Source: GCA-2733415 sp964276095
Lineage (GTDB): Bacteria; Bacteroidota; Bacteroidia; Flavobacteriales; Flavobacteriaceae
NCBI GenBank assembly: GCA_964276095.1
Contig: CAXYDR010000003.1
Span: 1,718,040-1,782,039, forward strand
Reading direction: 5' to 3'
Length of the DNA stretch: 64,000 nucleotides
Shown here: in pieces, positions 33,389-41,910 of the stretch
Layout: each line of letters opens with the position of its first letter
Numbering within the stretch: position 1 is the stretch's first letter
Notes under the pieces: model-generated
What the model was told of the DNA's origin: nothing
What the model saw: the letters and a program-made list of their open reading frames with translations, nothing else
The model's database searches: none
Made by a program: the position numbers and the translations under genes

Positions 33389-33416
33389 AATCTAGATTGT
33401 TTTTCTAATAAATTAT

Positions 33417-36400
33417 TTAGAACACAACTTTTTTAGTTAACGATCTTCCGTCATTTAATTCAATAGTTACTAAATATGTTCCAGTACTATAGTTGTTTGT
33501 GTTAATACTATATTCAGTAACATTTAAGTTTCTGTTGTTTACTAATAAACGTCCGTTAACATCGTGCATAGTAAAACTTTTGATGTTACTGGTATTTGAA
33601 ACAGCAGTTACTTGATTGTTAGCTGTAAATATAGAAAGTTCATTATTAGTAATTACTTCTTCAATACCTAATTGTTTGTTTTCATCTGTGTAACGTAAAA
33701 TAAAACGCCCTTCTTGTAATCCACTTACTCCGCTGAAAACATATGGACTAGTTCTTAAATTGTGAATGATTTCCAATTCAAGGTCTTCTATATAAATACC
33801 TTGATTTTCATCTTCAAATAAACCATCAACACTATTTATAGCAAAAGTATATTCTCCATCATTTGGTAACACAGCGTCTAAATTTACTTTGTCAGTCTCT
33901 ACAAATGGTACTGGTCTACCTTGGATTAATAATTTATAGTCATCTATTTTAGAATATAGGCTAAAGTTAGATTTGTTGATGTTTGTTGCATCAAATAACC
34001 TGTCTTTTCCTTCCGTAGCACCAGTTACATAACCTACAAGTATTCTGTTGTTTTGATTATTTGAAGCAGTAAGGTCTATCCAAATTCTATGTTTTTCATT
34101 ACTATTAGTTACAGTTGCATCATTAGGGTTTGCAGTTTTGTAAAAATCAGCATTTCCATATGTGTTGCTACGCATTGTGTTATTAAAAGTTACTGTTTCA
34201 GAAGTTAAGCCTGTATCTTCCATTGTAACGAAAAATCCTTGTCCAGCTCCTATGTTACCACTAAATACCCCAGCACCTGTAGAGGTTCCTGTTGAATTGT
34301 AAGTGATATAGTCATTAATTGTATAATTTTGACCATAATCAGCGTAAAAAGGATCAGGAATAGCAGTACTTGGAGCAGTACCATGTGTCCAGATATGTAC
34401 AGCTCCTTCTATTGTTGTATTAGCAGTCATAAAAGCCTGTGCATCAATAGCAGAAGGGAATGGGTTTCCTATTAAGTTTAAATTATCAGAATTATTATTT
34501 GGATCAAGAGAGGTAGGTCCTGTATAAGCACCACCAATCCATGTACCTCTTGTAATAGTACGATTTACTGTTCCGTTGTTAGGGACACCATTAAAAGTAG
34601 CGGTATAGTTTTGATAAGCTGTTGTAAAGGCATCTGGCCCTCTAACAATATATCCTTTACCGTCAATCATATTCGCAGTTGTGTTTTGCCAGATTCCAAA
34701 GTTCCCTGCTCCGTTTCCAACTACAGTTGGATTCCATTCCCATATAACACCTGTATTGGTTCCTGGTGAAATAGAAGTAACAGGGAAGTTAGCTACAGGA
34801 GAAGCCCAGAACACATAATCTAATCTTCTAATGTTAGCAATACGTTTCATATCAATATCACCAGTATTGGCAACATAGTCAGCATGAAGTTGATCCTGAA
34901 CTTGAATTAAACTTCCAGTACTTTCAATAGTAAAAGCTCCAGTAGCATCAACATCTACAAAGTTTTGCACAGTTACTGTTCCAGTAGGTTGAACATCTAA
35001 GGTCCCTCCATTTTGAACATTCAAGTTATAAGCATCACCATCAATACCACTAGCAATATTAGCGCTATAAGTATTAGGTATGATTACACAATTCGCTGAA
35101 GTAGGTACTCCTGCTGGTGACCAGTTTGTTGGGTCGTTCCAATCGTTTGTTGCTCCCATAAAGTACTTTGTTCTGTTTTGTAATGAAACAGATCCACCAG
35201 CTGTACATCCGTTAGCTAAAGTTACTGAAGCAGAGAATGACCATGTACTTGATGTTTGTAATTCAACAGGACTAGGTACTACATAAATTATATTTCTTGA
35301 ATCACCAGTATAAGGTATTAATCCTGCAGCATCTTCAAAAATCTGCACTCCTGGAGGTTGTGTCCAAGTAGCTAATGGGTTAATTGTATTGTTACCATAT
35401 AATTGTATATTATCTACTGCAACACCATCACCCCAGTCAGAGAAATAATAAATACGTATTCTTAAGTTAGCTTGTCCTGCAAAAGCTGAAAGGTCATAGC
35501 TTAAGAAATCAAAATTCGAACCATAACCAACATCATTGGTGATGTTAGAAATTACATTTGGCCATGTAGCTCCACCATCAGTTGAAACTTCTATACTTAC
35601 ATTTTCAGGTACTGTTAAGTTATAACGAGAAAAATACATGTCTAACTCCAGTGTTAAGTTGATATAGGTACTTGCATCAATAACAGCAGAAATTAATTCA
35701 TTTTCTGTACCAATTGTACCACTATCAGCATTACTCATTACAAAATTATTACTCCCAAATCCTGATGAAATTGCAGGGAACCATACGTTTTCAGAGGGTA
35801 CAAAAACACTTGTTCTTGGTTGCCAAGTTGATATAGCATCTGGTCCAGCTCCATTTGATGTAATATTATTTTCTGTAAAAGTACCTAGACCTGTTTCAAA
35901 ATCTTCATCAATTAAATATCCAATTTGCGTTGTTGAAGCAGCAGATATTTGAATTGGCGGATTGTTTTCTCCACAAATTAATGGGGTAGAAGGAGTAAAA
36001 GTTAAGGTTGCGGGTGCGTTTAGGAACGCAATAATACGTTCTCTTTCATAAGCCTCGCAAGTTCCGTTATCAGCAGCAACCCAGAATACTGTTGTAGTTG
36101 CAATTGCAGGTGTTGTCCACAATCCTGTAGCTGTATTTGCTAGAGGAGCTCCTCCAGTTTCATTGGTGTACCAGTTAAAAGAAGTTACGTTTCCAGCCCC
36201 AGTAACATTTAAATCTACTGTTTCTAAAACCCCACAAGCTTCCCCGTTAGTAATACTTGTTATTTGAGCGTCACATCTTCCTACAACATCAAAAGTATAA
36301 TCCTCAGCTTCACCATATTCAGTGTAAGCTCCTGCGGTATCAAATGTTTCACAAGCGTCAAAATCTATATTATTGTAACCCTCTGTTCCAACACCGTCAT

Positions 36401-39041
36401 AACTATTATACATTCTAATTCTTAAAGTATATGTTCCTATAGCTTGCGCTAATGGTATGGTGTATCCGAAAGTAGTAGATGTAGTAGCAATACCTCCTGA
36501 ATCATAAACTACTTCTGTAGTATTGTCAAAGGTACCATCTTGATTCCAGTCTATCCAAGCTTTAATTCGTCCTCTAGATCCTCCTGCTACATAAATATTC
36601 ATTCCTTCACCTTGTTGTTGAGATGAATTAGCTAAACCACTATAGTCATTGTATCCTCCAGCAGTGTAATTAGTACCAAAGTTAGATACGTCATTTAAGG
36701 TTCCAATAAATTCTACATCATCAATATATCTAGTTGTTGCAGTACTTGTAGTAGAAGGAATACAATACGAAACAGCTCCTGTAGTAGCATTTCCTGTTAA
36801 AGGAGATGTGTTGTAGTATAATGGTCCTCCTGAACACAGTCCGTTATAAGAAAATACAAAAAAGTAATATGTTGTACTTGCTGTAAGAGGAGAGGCAGAG
36901 AATGAAGTATTTGCATCTATATCTATAATGATATCTCCAATTCCTAAAGTGCCACCAATTGTATAAGTTGTTCCATCTACGGGAGTTGGAGTAACACCAG
37001 TAGTGTTTGCTACAACCAAATAGCTATCCGGAGCTGGTGCAGCAGCTGTATATGTTCCGTTTATTGTTGTTCCACTTGGAGAAAGGATTAATCCACTTGC
37101 TTGTGCTGTAGGTGTACTACATGGTCCAGTTGCAATAACATTTAAAGTGTAATCTTCAAAGCAAGCAAATGTACCTGTATAGCAAGGGTCTGTCATAGGA
37201 CCAAAATCCATTCCACCAATTCTCATTTTATGATTTCCAGGTGTAGCTCCAATTGGAATTACAAAAGATGTATTTAATGTAGTTGGGTTAGTAACTAATG
37301 AAGCTCCAGTATATACAACATCAGCTACATCAAAAGTTCCATCGTCATTCCAATCTACCCATATAGTAGTGTCATAAGTGAATCCTGTTTCATAAGTTAT
37401 ATCCACATTTAAAGTTGTTCCCTGTACTGCAGCTCCAATCATAGCGGAATAATCACCATAATTTCCAGCTTCTGCACCTGTTGTATTATTCACGGTACTA
37501 AAAGTCACATTAGTTATTCCAGTTCCATCAACACTTGATGGGTTAGGGTTACAGTATGATGCAGCTAAAGTTGTTGTGTTTCCTGTTAAAGGAGCAGTAT
37601 TATAATATAAAGGACCACCTGTACATGAGTTGTTATAAGAAAATATAAAGAAGTAATATGTCGTGCTAGGAGTTAGTCCTGTTGCGTTAAAAGTAGTGTC
37701 TCCGTCAATATCTATAACAGTATTTCCAGCTCCTACAGTCCCTCCTATAGAGTATGTTGTTGTGTCTACTGGTGAAGGAGTTGTTCCTGTAGTATTCATT
37801 ACTACTAAATAATTGTCTGGTGCAGGTGTTGCCGCAGCAAATGTTCCTCCAATTGTAACATCAGTAGGAACTAAATTTAAAGTCGTTGCTTGTGCTGTAG
37901 GTGTACTACATGGCCCAGTTGAAATTACGTTTAAAGTGTAATCTTCAAAACTTGCCCATGTTCCTGTATAACAAGGGTCAGTCAAAGGGCCAAAATCTGT
38001 TCCTCCAATTCTCATTCTATGATTTCCAGGTGTAGCTCCAATTGGAATTAAAAAAGATGTATTTAATGTAGTTGGGTTAATAGCCAATGAAACTCCAGTA
38101 TATACAACATCAGCTACATCAAAAGTTCCATCGTCACCCCAATCTACCCATATAGTTGTGTCATATGTTGGTCCTGCAGAAAATGTTATATCAACATTTA
38201 AGGTAGTTCCTTGCGTTCCAGATCCTATCATAGCAGAGTAGTCCCCATAATTTCCAGCCTCGGCTCCAGTTGTGTTGTTTACAGTACTAAAAGTAACATT
38301 AGTTATACCTGTACCATCTACACTAGTTGGAACAGGTGTACAATAAGTAATACAAGCTGTTGTGTAAGTTATTTGTAATTCACCCTGACCTCCGTGGCCT
38401 CCTCTATGATTAGTGTTGTCTGGTACATATGCACCACCACCACCACCACCAGGGGCAGTTCCGTCGTTTCCATTAGCTTCAGTGGTTAGGGCGTTTCCAC
38501 CAGCACCACCACCATTACCACCGTTTCCACCAGCACCACTTGTTCCAGCATTACCATTTGCTCCATTTGTTCCGGCAATTAAGGTGTCTCCTATACTAAG
38601 AGCTGTTGATCCAGTTCCTCCGTTGGCAGTTCCTCCATTTGGCTGATCTCCTCCAGCACCACCTTGTGCATACAAAATAGCGGTAGTATTAAACCATGAT
38701 GCTTCTCCTGTGACTCCATCACCACGAACTCCAGTTGTCAGAGCCCCAACATTATAATTAATTATTTGACCTGGAGTAACTGTAAGAGTTGACGATACAT
38801 AAGTACCTCCAGCACCAGCACCACCACCGTCTTGACCACCATTTGCTGATGTTCCTCCACCAGCTCCACCAGAACCCCAAGCTTCTACTACTATTGAAGT
38901 AACATCGCAAGGGACTGTAAAAGTACCTGCTCCTGTGGTTGTAATAATATCTGTAGTTTGGCTAAAACCGAAGTTAAAAATTAGTAAAAAAATAAAAAGA
39001 GATGCCTTCTGTATAAAGGTCTTTTGGGTAGCTTTGTTCAT
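33417..39041 (-). CDS. Giant secreted surface protein with GEVED repeats and T9SS type A sorting domain
   Basis: 1874 residues. The N-terminal signal peptide ends GFSQ. A glycine-rich region follows (about 50-225; GGAGGGTSANGG, AGGNGGNGGGAGGN). Two nearly identical 263-residue units (about 233-758) come next, each a GEVED domain (VDWNDDGTFDVADVVYTG; GNHKMRIGG) plus a fibronectin-III-like domain (ASTTYYFFVFSYN). A third GEVED domain (IDWNQDGTFDNTTEVVY) follows, then Ig-like and MAM/jelly-roll-like regions (LEVDMYFSRYN-type; RIRIYYFSDW). The last 80 residues form the T9SS type A sorting domain (MHDVNGRLL ... GTYLVTIELNDGRSLTKKVV). The protein is exported by the type IX system and probably attached to the cell surface as an adhesin; the ligand is unknown. 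Confidence 0.92.
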   Translation of the reverse strand: MNKATQKTFIQKASLFIFLLIFNFGFSQTTDIITTTGAGTFTVPCDVTSIVVEAWGSGGAGGGTSANGGQDGGGAGAGGTYVSSTLTVTPGQIINYNVGALTTGVRGDGVTGEASWFNTTAILYAQGGAGGDQPNGGTANGGTGSTALSIGDTLIAGTNGANGNAGTSGAGGNGGNGGGAGGNALTTEANGNDGTAPGGGGGGAYVPDNTNHRGGHGGQGELQITYTTACITYCTPVPTSVDGTGITNVTFSTVNNTTGAEAGNYGDYSAMIGSGTQGTTLNVDITFSAGPTYDTTIWVDWGDDGTFDVADVVYTGVSLAINPTTLNTSFLIPIGATPGNHRMRIGGTDFGPLTDPCYTGTWASFEDYTLNVISTGPCSTPTAQATTLNLVPTDVTIGGTFAAATPAPDNYLVVMNTTGTTPSPVDTTTYSIGGTVGAGNTVIDIDGDTTFNATGLTPSTTYYFFIFSYNNSCTGGPLYYNTAPLTGNTTTLAASYCNPNPSSVDGTGITNVTFSTVNNTTGAEAGNYGDYSAMIGAAVQGTTLNVDITYETGFTYDTTIWVDWNDDGTFDVADVVYTGASLVTNPTTLNTSFVIPIGATPGNHKMRIGGMDFGPMTDPCYTGTFACFEDYTLNVIATGPCSTPTAQASGLILSPSGTTINGTYTAAAPAPDSYLVVANTTGVTPTPVDGTTYTIGGTLGIGDIIIDIDANTSFSASPLTASTTYYFFVFSYNGLCSGGPLYYNTSPLTGNATTGAVSYCIPSTTSTATTRYIDDVEFIGTLNDVSNFGTNYTAGGYNDYSGLANSSQQQGEGMNIYVAGGSRGRIKAWIDWNQDGTFDNTTEVVYDSGGIATTSTTFGYTIPLAQAIGTYTLRIRMYNSYDGVGTEGYNNIDFDACETFDTAGAYTEYGEAEDYTFDVVGRCDAQITSITNGEACGVLETVDLNVTGAGNVTSFNWYTNETGGAPLANTATGLWTTPAIATTTVFWVAADNGTCEAYERERIIAFLNAPATLTFTPSTPLICGENNPPIQISAASTTQIGYLIDEDFETGLGTFTENNITSNGAGPDAISTWQPRTSVFVPSENVWFPAISSGFGSNNFVMSNADSGTIGTENELISAVIDASTYINLTLELDMYFSRYNLTVPENVSIEVSTDGGATWPNVISNITNDVGYGSNFDFLSYDLSAFAGQANLRIRIYYFSDWGDGVAVDNIQLYGNNTINPLATWTQPPGVQIFEDAAGLIPYTGDSRNIIYVVPSPVELQTSSTWSFSASVTLANGCTAGGSVSLQNRTKYFMGATNDWNDPTNWSPAGVPTSANCVIIPNTYSANIASGIDGDAYNLNVQNGGTLDVQPTGTVTVQNFVDVDATGAFTIESTGSLIQVQDQLHADYVANTGDIDMKRIANIRRLDYVFWASPVANFPVTSISPGTNTGVIWEWNPTVVGNGAGNFGIWQNTTANMIDGKGYIVRGPDAFTTAYQNYTATFNGVPNNGTVNRTITRGTWIGGAYTGPTSLDPNNNSDNLNLIGNPFPSAIDAQAFMTANTTIEGAVHIWTHGTAPSTAIPDPFYADYGQNYTINDYITYNSTGTSTGAGVFSGNIGAGQGFFVTMEDTGLTSETVTFNNTMRSNTYGNADFYKTANPNDATVTNSNEKHRIWIDLTASNNQNNRILVGYVTGATEGKDRLFDATNINKSNFSLYSKIDDYKLLIQGRPVPFVETDKVNLDAVLPNDGEYTFAINSVDGLFEDENQGIYIEDLELEIIHNLRTSPYVFSGVSGLQEGRFILRYTDENKQLGIEEVITNNELSIFTANNQVTAVSNTSNIKSFTMHDVNGRLLVNNRNLNVTEYSINTNNYSTGTYLVTIELNDGRSLTKKVVF
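36768..38345 (-). repeat. Tandem 789-bp duplication inside the giant gene
   Basis: Two consecutive units of exactly 789 bp (263 codons), 37557-38345 and 36768-37556, both begin at a Tyr-Cys pair. They share long identical protein runs (VDGTGITNVTFSTVNNTTGA, IPIGATPGNH). The fixed length and close identity point to a tandem duplication with little later divergence. Confidence 0.85.
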
Positions 39042-39146
39042 GGGTAAAAATTATTAATCTATCATTAACTTGATAGATATGTGGGTAAATATATTTCGAA
39101 AAATACAATTTATTGGTTATTCCTCATGTAAATTCCACTTATTTTC

Positions 39147-39176
39147 GATATAGCGCAATTATTACGGATGAACTAC
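39147..39176 (-). promoter_or_regulatory. Candidate LytTR-type repeat upstream of the giant gene
   Basis: GATATAGCGC (39147) and GATGAACTAC (39167) are 20 bp apart, a weaker repeat (5 of 10). The flanking word TATTTTCGAT is identical to that at the sites near 33181 and 41602. Confidence 0.35.
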
Positions 39177-39177
39177 G

Positions 39178-39212
39178 TTTTTTTTTGGGTAACGTTGATG
39201 TTACCCAAAAAA
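39178..39212. repeat. GGGTAAC inverted repeat in the leader of the giant gene
   Basis: TTTTTTTGGGTAAC (ending 39193) faces GTTACCCAAAAAAA, separated by GTTGAT. It lies about 137 bp upstream of the start. A matching TTTTTTTTGGGTAACGTT half occurs at 41641-41658 upstream of the next paralogue. It could be an attenuator-like hairpin or an operator. Confidence 0.6.
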
Positions 39213-39395
39213 ATGATGATAATCAGCTGATTTTTAAAGGTTTTAATGAATTTTGTTTTTAGCAGGAATAGTAAATGGAGATAATACATGATTGAGTAAT
39301 CAGGGGAGGTTTATTTTATTAGGGAGGCTTAGTTGTTTTCAATAGAAAACTTGAGAGGGGTGTCCTTGAGCTATTTTTGATTTTTGTTACTCAAC

Positions 39396-39423
39396 AAAAA
39401 AAACGCCTATTAAGGCGTTTTTT
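39396..39423. terminator. Terminator of the 692-aa surface-protein gene
   Basis: AAAAAAAACGCC-TATTAA-GGCGTTTTTT, located 27 bp past the minus-strand stop at 39450. Confidence 0.88.
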
Positions 39424-39449
39424 AATTATCATAGGATATAATAAGAAAA

Positions 39450-41528
39450 CTATTTAACCTCTTTTGGTCTAAGAGTAATTTTCATTTTTTTTCTATTTTC
39501 TATCTTAACGGGACTTACTGGTGCCTTACTTCCAAAATGTATATTGCCATTTTCAAGCCACATCGCTTTTCCTCCATCTAGAGTGTCGTCATGCATTAAT
39601 TGTTGTGTGTTATTATCAAAATTGGCAGTTAATAGTTCTCTTGAAACACCTTCTGTTTTATTTGTTTTTTCAGCAATTGCTACCCAATTAAATTTTACAC
39701 TAGCGTTTCCATTTAAGTTCTCTTTTATAATGAAACCATTTTTGTTTACACTTACTAAATGTACACCGTTGTTTTCTCCTATTGGAGTAACTGTTATAAT
39801 AATTGGTTTATCAGAGTCTACGAGTTGCGCGAATTTTTTATCAAATATAATGTGTGAAGTTCCGTTGTTTAGTGATCCTACACCTCTTGTTTGTACATCG
39901 ATACTCATGGAAGTGCTTGCGTAAGTAGCTGTTTTCGTTCCATTAGAGTTTTTATCAACAACTACATAGCTGTCGTTAGTGATACTTTTTCCATGTGTGT
40001 ATGTACCAAATCTTTCACCAGAAAACATGGCTCCATAAACCTGTCCTTTTATCCATCCTCCCATAACTCCACCATTCATACCTAATCCGATGTGTGTGTT
40101 TATGTTAGAATTTGAGGCTAATCTACCACCTGCTCCACCTGTTTGGTATCCAGTTCCAAAACCATAAACAGAATAGCTACTTCCATTATTAGCATAGTAA
40201 CCTAATGCTCCAGTTCCAAAAAAATCAGTTCCAATCACACCTCCTGTTCTTCTGCTTAAATTCGTTCCTGTGTCTCCTTTAACCCCAAAAGAGTATGAAT
40301 TGGCATTTCCTAACTGTCCATGCACTCCTGAAGATGTATCATTTGTGAAATCAGTACCAGTACCGGTGGTGTTGGTAAGTCCTCTAACTCCAGGTCCTTG
40401 AGAGTTGCTTCCTTCGTATTCTCCTTGAACTCCTGCATAAATAGTAGCTCCTGAACTAATTTGACCATAAGTACCACTACCATCATTAGCTGAGTATCCA
40501 TTTACTGCCCAATCAAATGTAGCATTACTTACTGCATTCATTAAATCTCCAGGAATTACGGTGTTTAATGTTCCTACAAAAAACTCTCCTAGTGAACTAA
40601 AACGTCCTCTTTGAATGTTGTTTGTTCTGAATTCTAAATTTTCATTATCAGTTGTTCCTATAAAGTTAACACCATTCGTTGTTGTGTCCCCTCCATCAAG
40701 ACCTGCATTTCCTAATACAGTCCAATCGATACTTCCTCCAGCAGGAAGAGGTTCTTCAATAATGTTTCCATTTACATCAACTGCTAACATTTGTGTTGCT
40801 GCACCAGCAGTAATTGCGCCAGCACCATAGTTTCCAATGGTTACTTGTCCGTTTGATCCTTCTAAAAAGAAACCATCAGTTGCTGTGTTGGACTCGATTC
40901 TAAAATCAACATTTATACTTCTTTCATTGAAAATAGTTGGTCCTTGACCGTCAATGATATGTTGTGCTTGGTTGTTTCGGTATATTCTAATTCTACCATC
41001 ATCATTACCATTATCATCATCAATACTTACTAGATTGTTACCACCGTCTGGTGAACCATCTCGTATTTGAATTTCATCTGTAAAACCAGTAAAGTTATTT
41101 AGCAATCGAACCTTAGGATTTGAATTTCTTGAAAAAACGAGATCTTGAGAGTCGCTAGTTCCGATAAAGTGGGTAGCTGGGTTTGTTCCTGCATTTCCTA
41201 GTAATGCCCAATCGTTACTTGGTGCTCCGCCAGCGCCTAAACGTATCCAAACTGCTCCATCATTATAGTAAAAACCAGGAGTAACGTCTGAAACCGTGGC
41301 TGTATTGTATACAATCATACCAGCCACATCAGCACTCAAAGGAAGCGGGCTAGTTGTATCTGTTAAAAGTACTCTAGGGAGTAAAACTCCGCTAGTAGCA
41401 CTGTTAATTTCTAATGCTGCGTCAGTATCAGGTGTTGTGGTACCAATTCCTACTTGTGAAAATATAGGTAAACTACTTAATAAAAATGTAGTAGTTATTA
41501 GTGTTTTGAAGAGTGTTTCTTTAGTCAT
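39450..41528 (-). CDS. Secreted tail-fibre-like surface protein ('QVGIGTT' family), 692 aa
   Basis: Signal peptide, then SQVGIGTTTPDTDAALEINS and the PRVLLTDTTSPLPLSADVAG / TPGFYYNDGAVWIRLG block, nearly the same as in the 31736 protein. Two copies of the shaft repeat are visible: ALLGNAGTNPATHFIGTSD and TVLGNAGLDGG...NFIGTTDNENLEFRTNN. A glycine-rich beta-helix-like region follows (GVRGLTNTTGTGTDF, GGVIGTDFFGTGALGYY). The C-terminal module (about 560-692: HIIFDKKFAQLVDSDKPIII, GFIIKENLNGNASVKFNWVA) is related to that of the 41911 protein and unlike the S74 or module A ends. Surface location is inferred; no T9SS tail is seen. Confidence 0.82.
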   Translation of the reverse strand: MTKETLFKTLITTTFLLSSLPIFSQVGIGTTTPDTDAALEINSATSGVLLPRVLLTDTTSPLPLSADVAGMIVYNTATVSDVTPGFYYNDGAVWIRLGAGGAPSNDWALLGNAGTNPATHFIGTSDSQDLVFSRNSNPKVRLLNNFTGFTDEIQIRDGSPDGGNNLVSIDDDNGNDDGRIRIYRNNQAQHIIDGQGPTIFNERSINVDFRIESNTATDGFFLEGSNGQVTIGNYGAGAITAGAATQMLAVDVNGNIIEEPLPAGGSIDWTVLGNAGLDGGDTTTNGVNFIGTTDNENLEFRTNNIQRGRFSSLGEFFVGTLNTVIPGDLMNAVSNATFDWAVNGYSANDGSGTYGQISSGATIYAGVQGEYEGSNSQGPGVRGLTNTTGTGTDFTNDTSSGVHGQLGNANSYSFGVKGDTGTNLSRRTGGVIGTDFFGTGALGYYANNGSSYSVYGFGTGYQTGGAGGRLASNSNINTHIGLGMNGGVMGGWIKGQVYGAMFSGERFGTYTHGKSITNDSYVVVDKNSNGTKTATYASTSMSIDVQTRGVGSLNNGTSHIIFDKKFAQLVDSDKPIIITVTPIGENNGVHLVSVNKNGFIIKENLNGNASVKFNWVAIAEKTNKTEGVSRELLTANFDNNTQQLMHDDTLDGGKAMWLENGNIHFGSKAPVSPVKIENRKKMKITLRPKEVK

Positions 41529-41608
41529 AATTAAGTGTTTTTTGGGTAAAACATTGGATTAAATGTAGTTATTTATGTCTATTACTGATGATTTTACTCT
41601 TTATTTTC

Positions 41609-41638
41609 GATATAACGGAGATATTCTCGTTATAAAGC
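41609..41638 (-). promoter_or_regulatory. Candidate LytTR-type repeat upstream of the 692-aa gene
   Basis: GATATAACGG (41609) and GTTATAAAGC (41629) match at 7 of 10 bases with a 20-bp period, 81-110 bp upstream of the start. TTATTTTCGATATA is shared with the site upstream of the giant gene (39139-39152). Confidence 0.4.
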
Positions 41639-41846
41639 ATTTTTTTTTGGGTAACGTTTGTTTTAACGTGTTAAAATGCCAATAAACTTTTTTATAATGA
41701 ATCAATAAAAAACACTTGTAGTTTTTCAAGAATAGTAAATAAACATAATACATGTTTTGTAGTATGTTGAACAACTTGTTATTGGTTCAAGTTTCTTAAT
41801 AATTAAAATATTATTGGGTAATGGATATAGAGCTGTTTTATACACA

Positions 41847-41880
41847 CAAAAGGTGTGTCAATTCATGGCACACCTTTTTG
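41847..41880. terminator. Terminator of the 525-aa surface-protein gene
   Basis: AAAAGGTGTGTCAATTCATG with CACACCTTTTTG forms a stem on AAAAGGTGTG/CACACCTTTT with an internal loop. It is 31 bp past the minus-strand stop at 41911. Confidence 0.8.
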
Positions 41881-41910
41881 TGTTTTTAACTTGATTTATT
41901 TGTCTAGAAG

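Larger units (their letters stand above)
33083..33416. other. Intergenic region upstream of the S74 gene
   Basis: 334 bp with no gene. It holds an exact 11-bp direct repeat (33189-33220), the terminator of the giant gene (33349-33388), and AT-rich leader sequence for the S74 gene, including TATATTCG, a possible -7 element, near 33145 on the minus strand. Confidence 0.6.
39042..39449. other. Intergenic region upstream of the giant gene
   Basis: 408 bp with no gene. It contains a candidate LytTR repeat (39147-39176), a long inverted repeat around GGGTAAC (39178-39211), and the terminator of the next gene (39396-39423). Confidence 0.6.
41529..41910. other. Intergenic region between two surface-protein genes
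   Basis: 382 bp with no gene. It holds a candidate LytTR repeat (41609-41638), the GGGTAACGTT half-element (41641-41658), and the terminator of the 525-aa gene (41847-41880). Confidence 0.6.

Noticed and set aside
38413..38646. 77-codon proline/alanine-rich ORF on the plus strand
   Set aside because: It is the antisense shadow of the glycine-rich region of the giant gene; glycine codons read backwards give proline and alanine.
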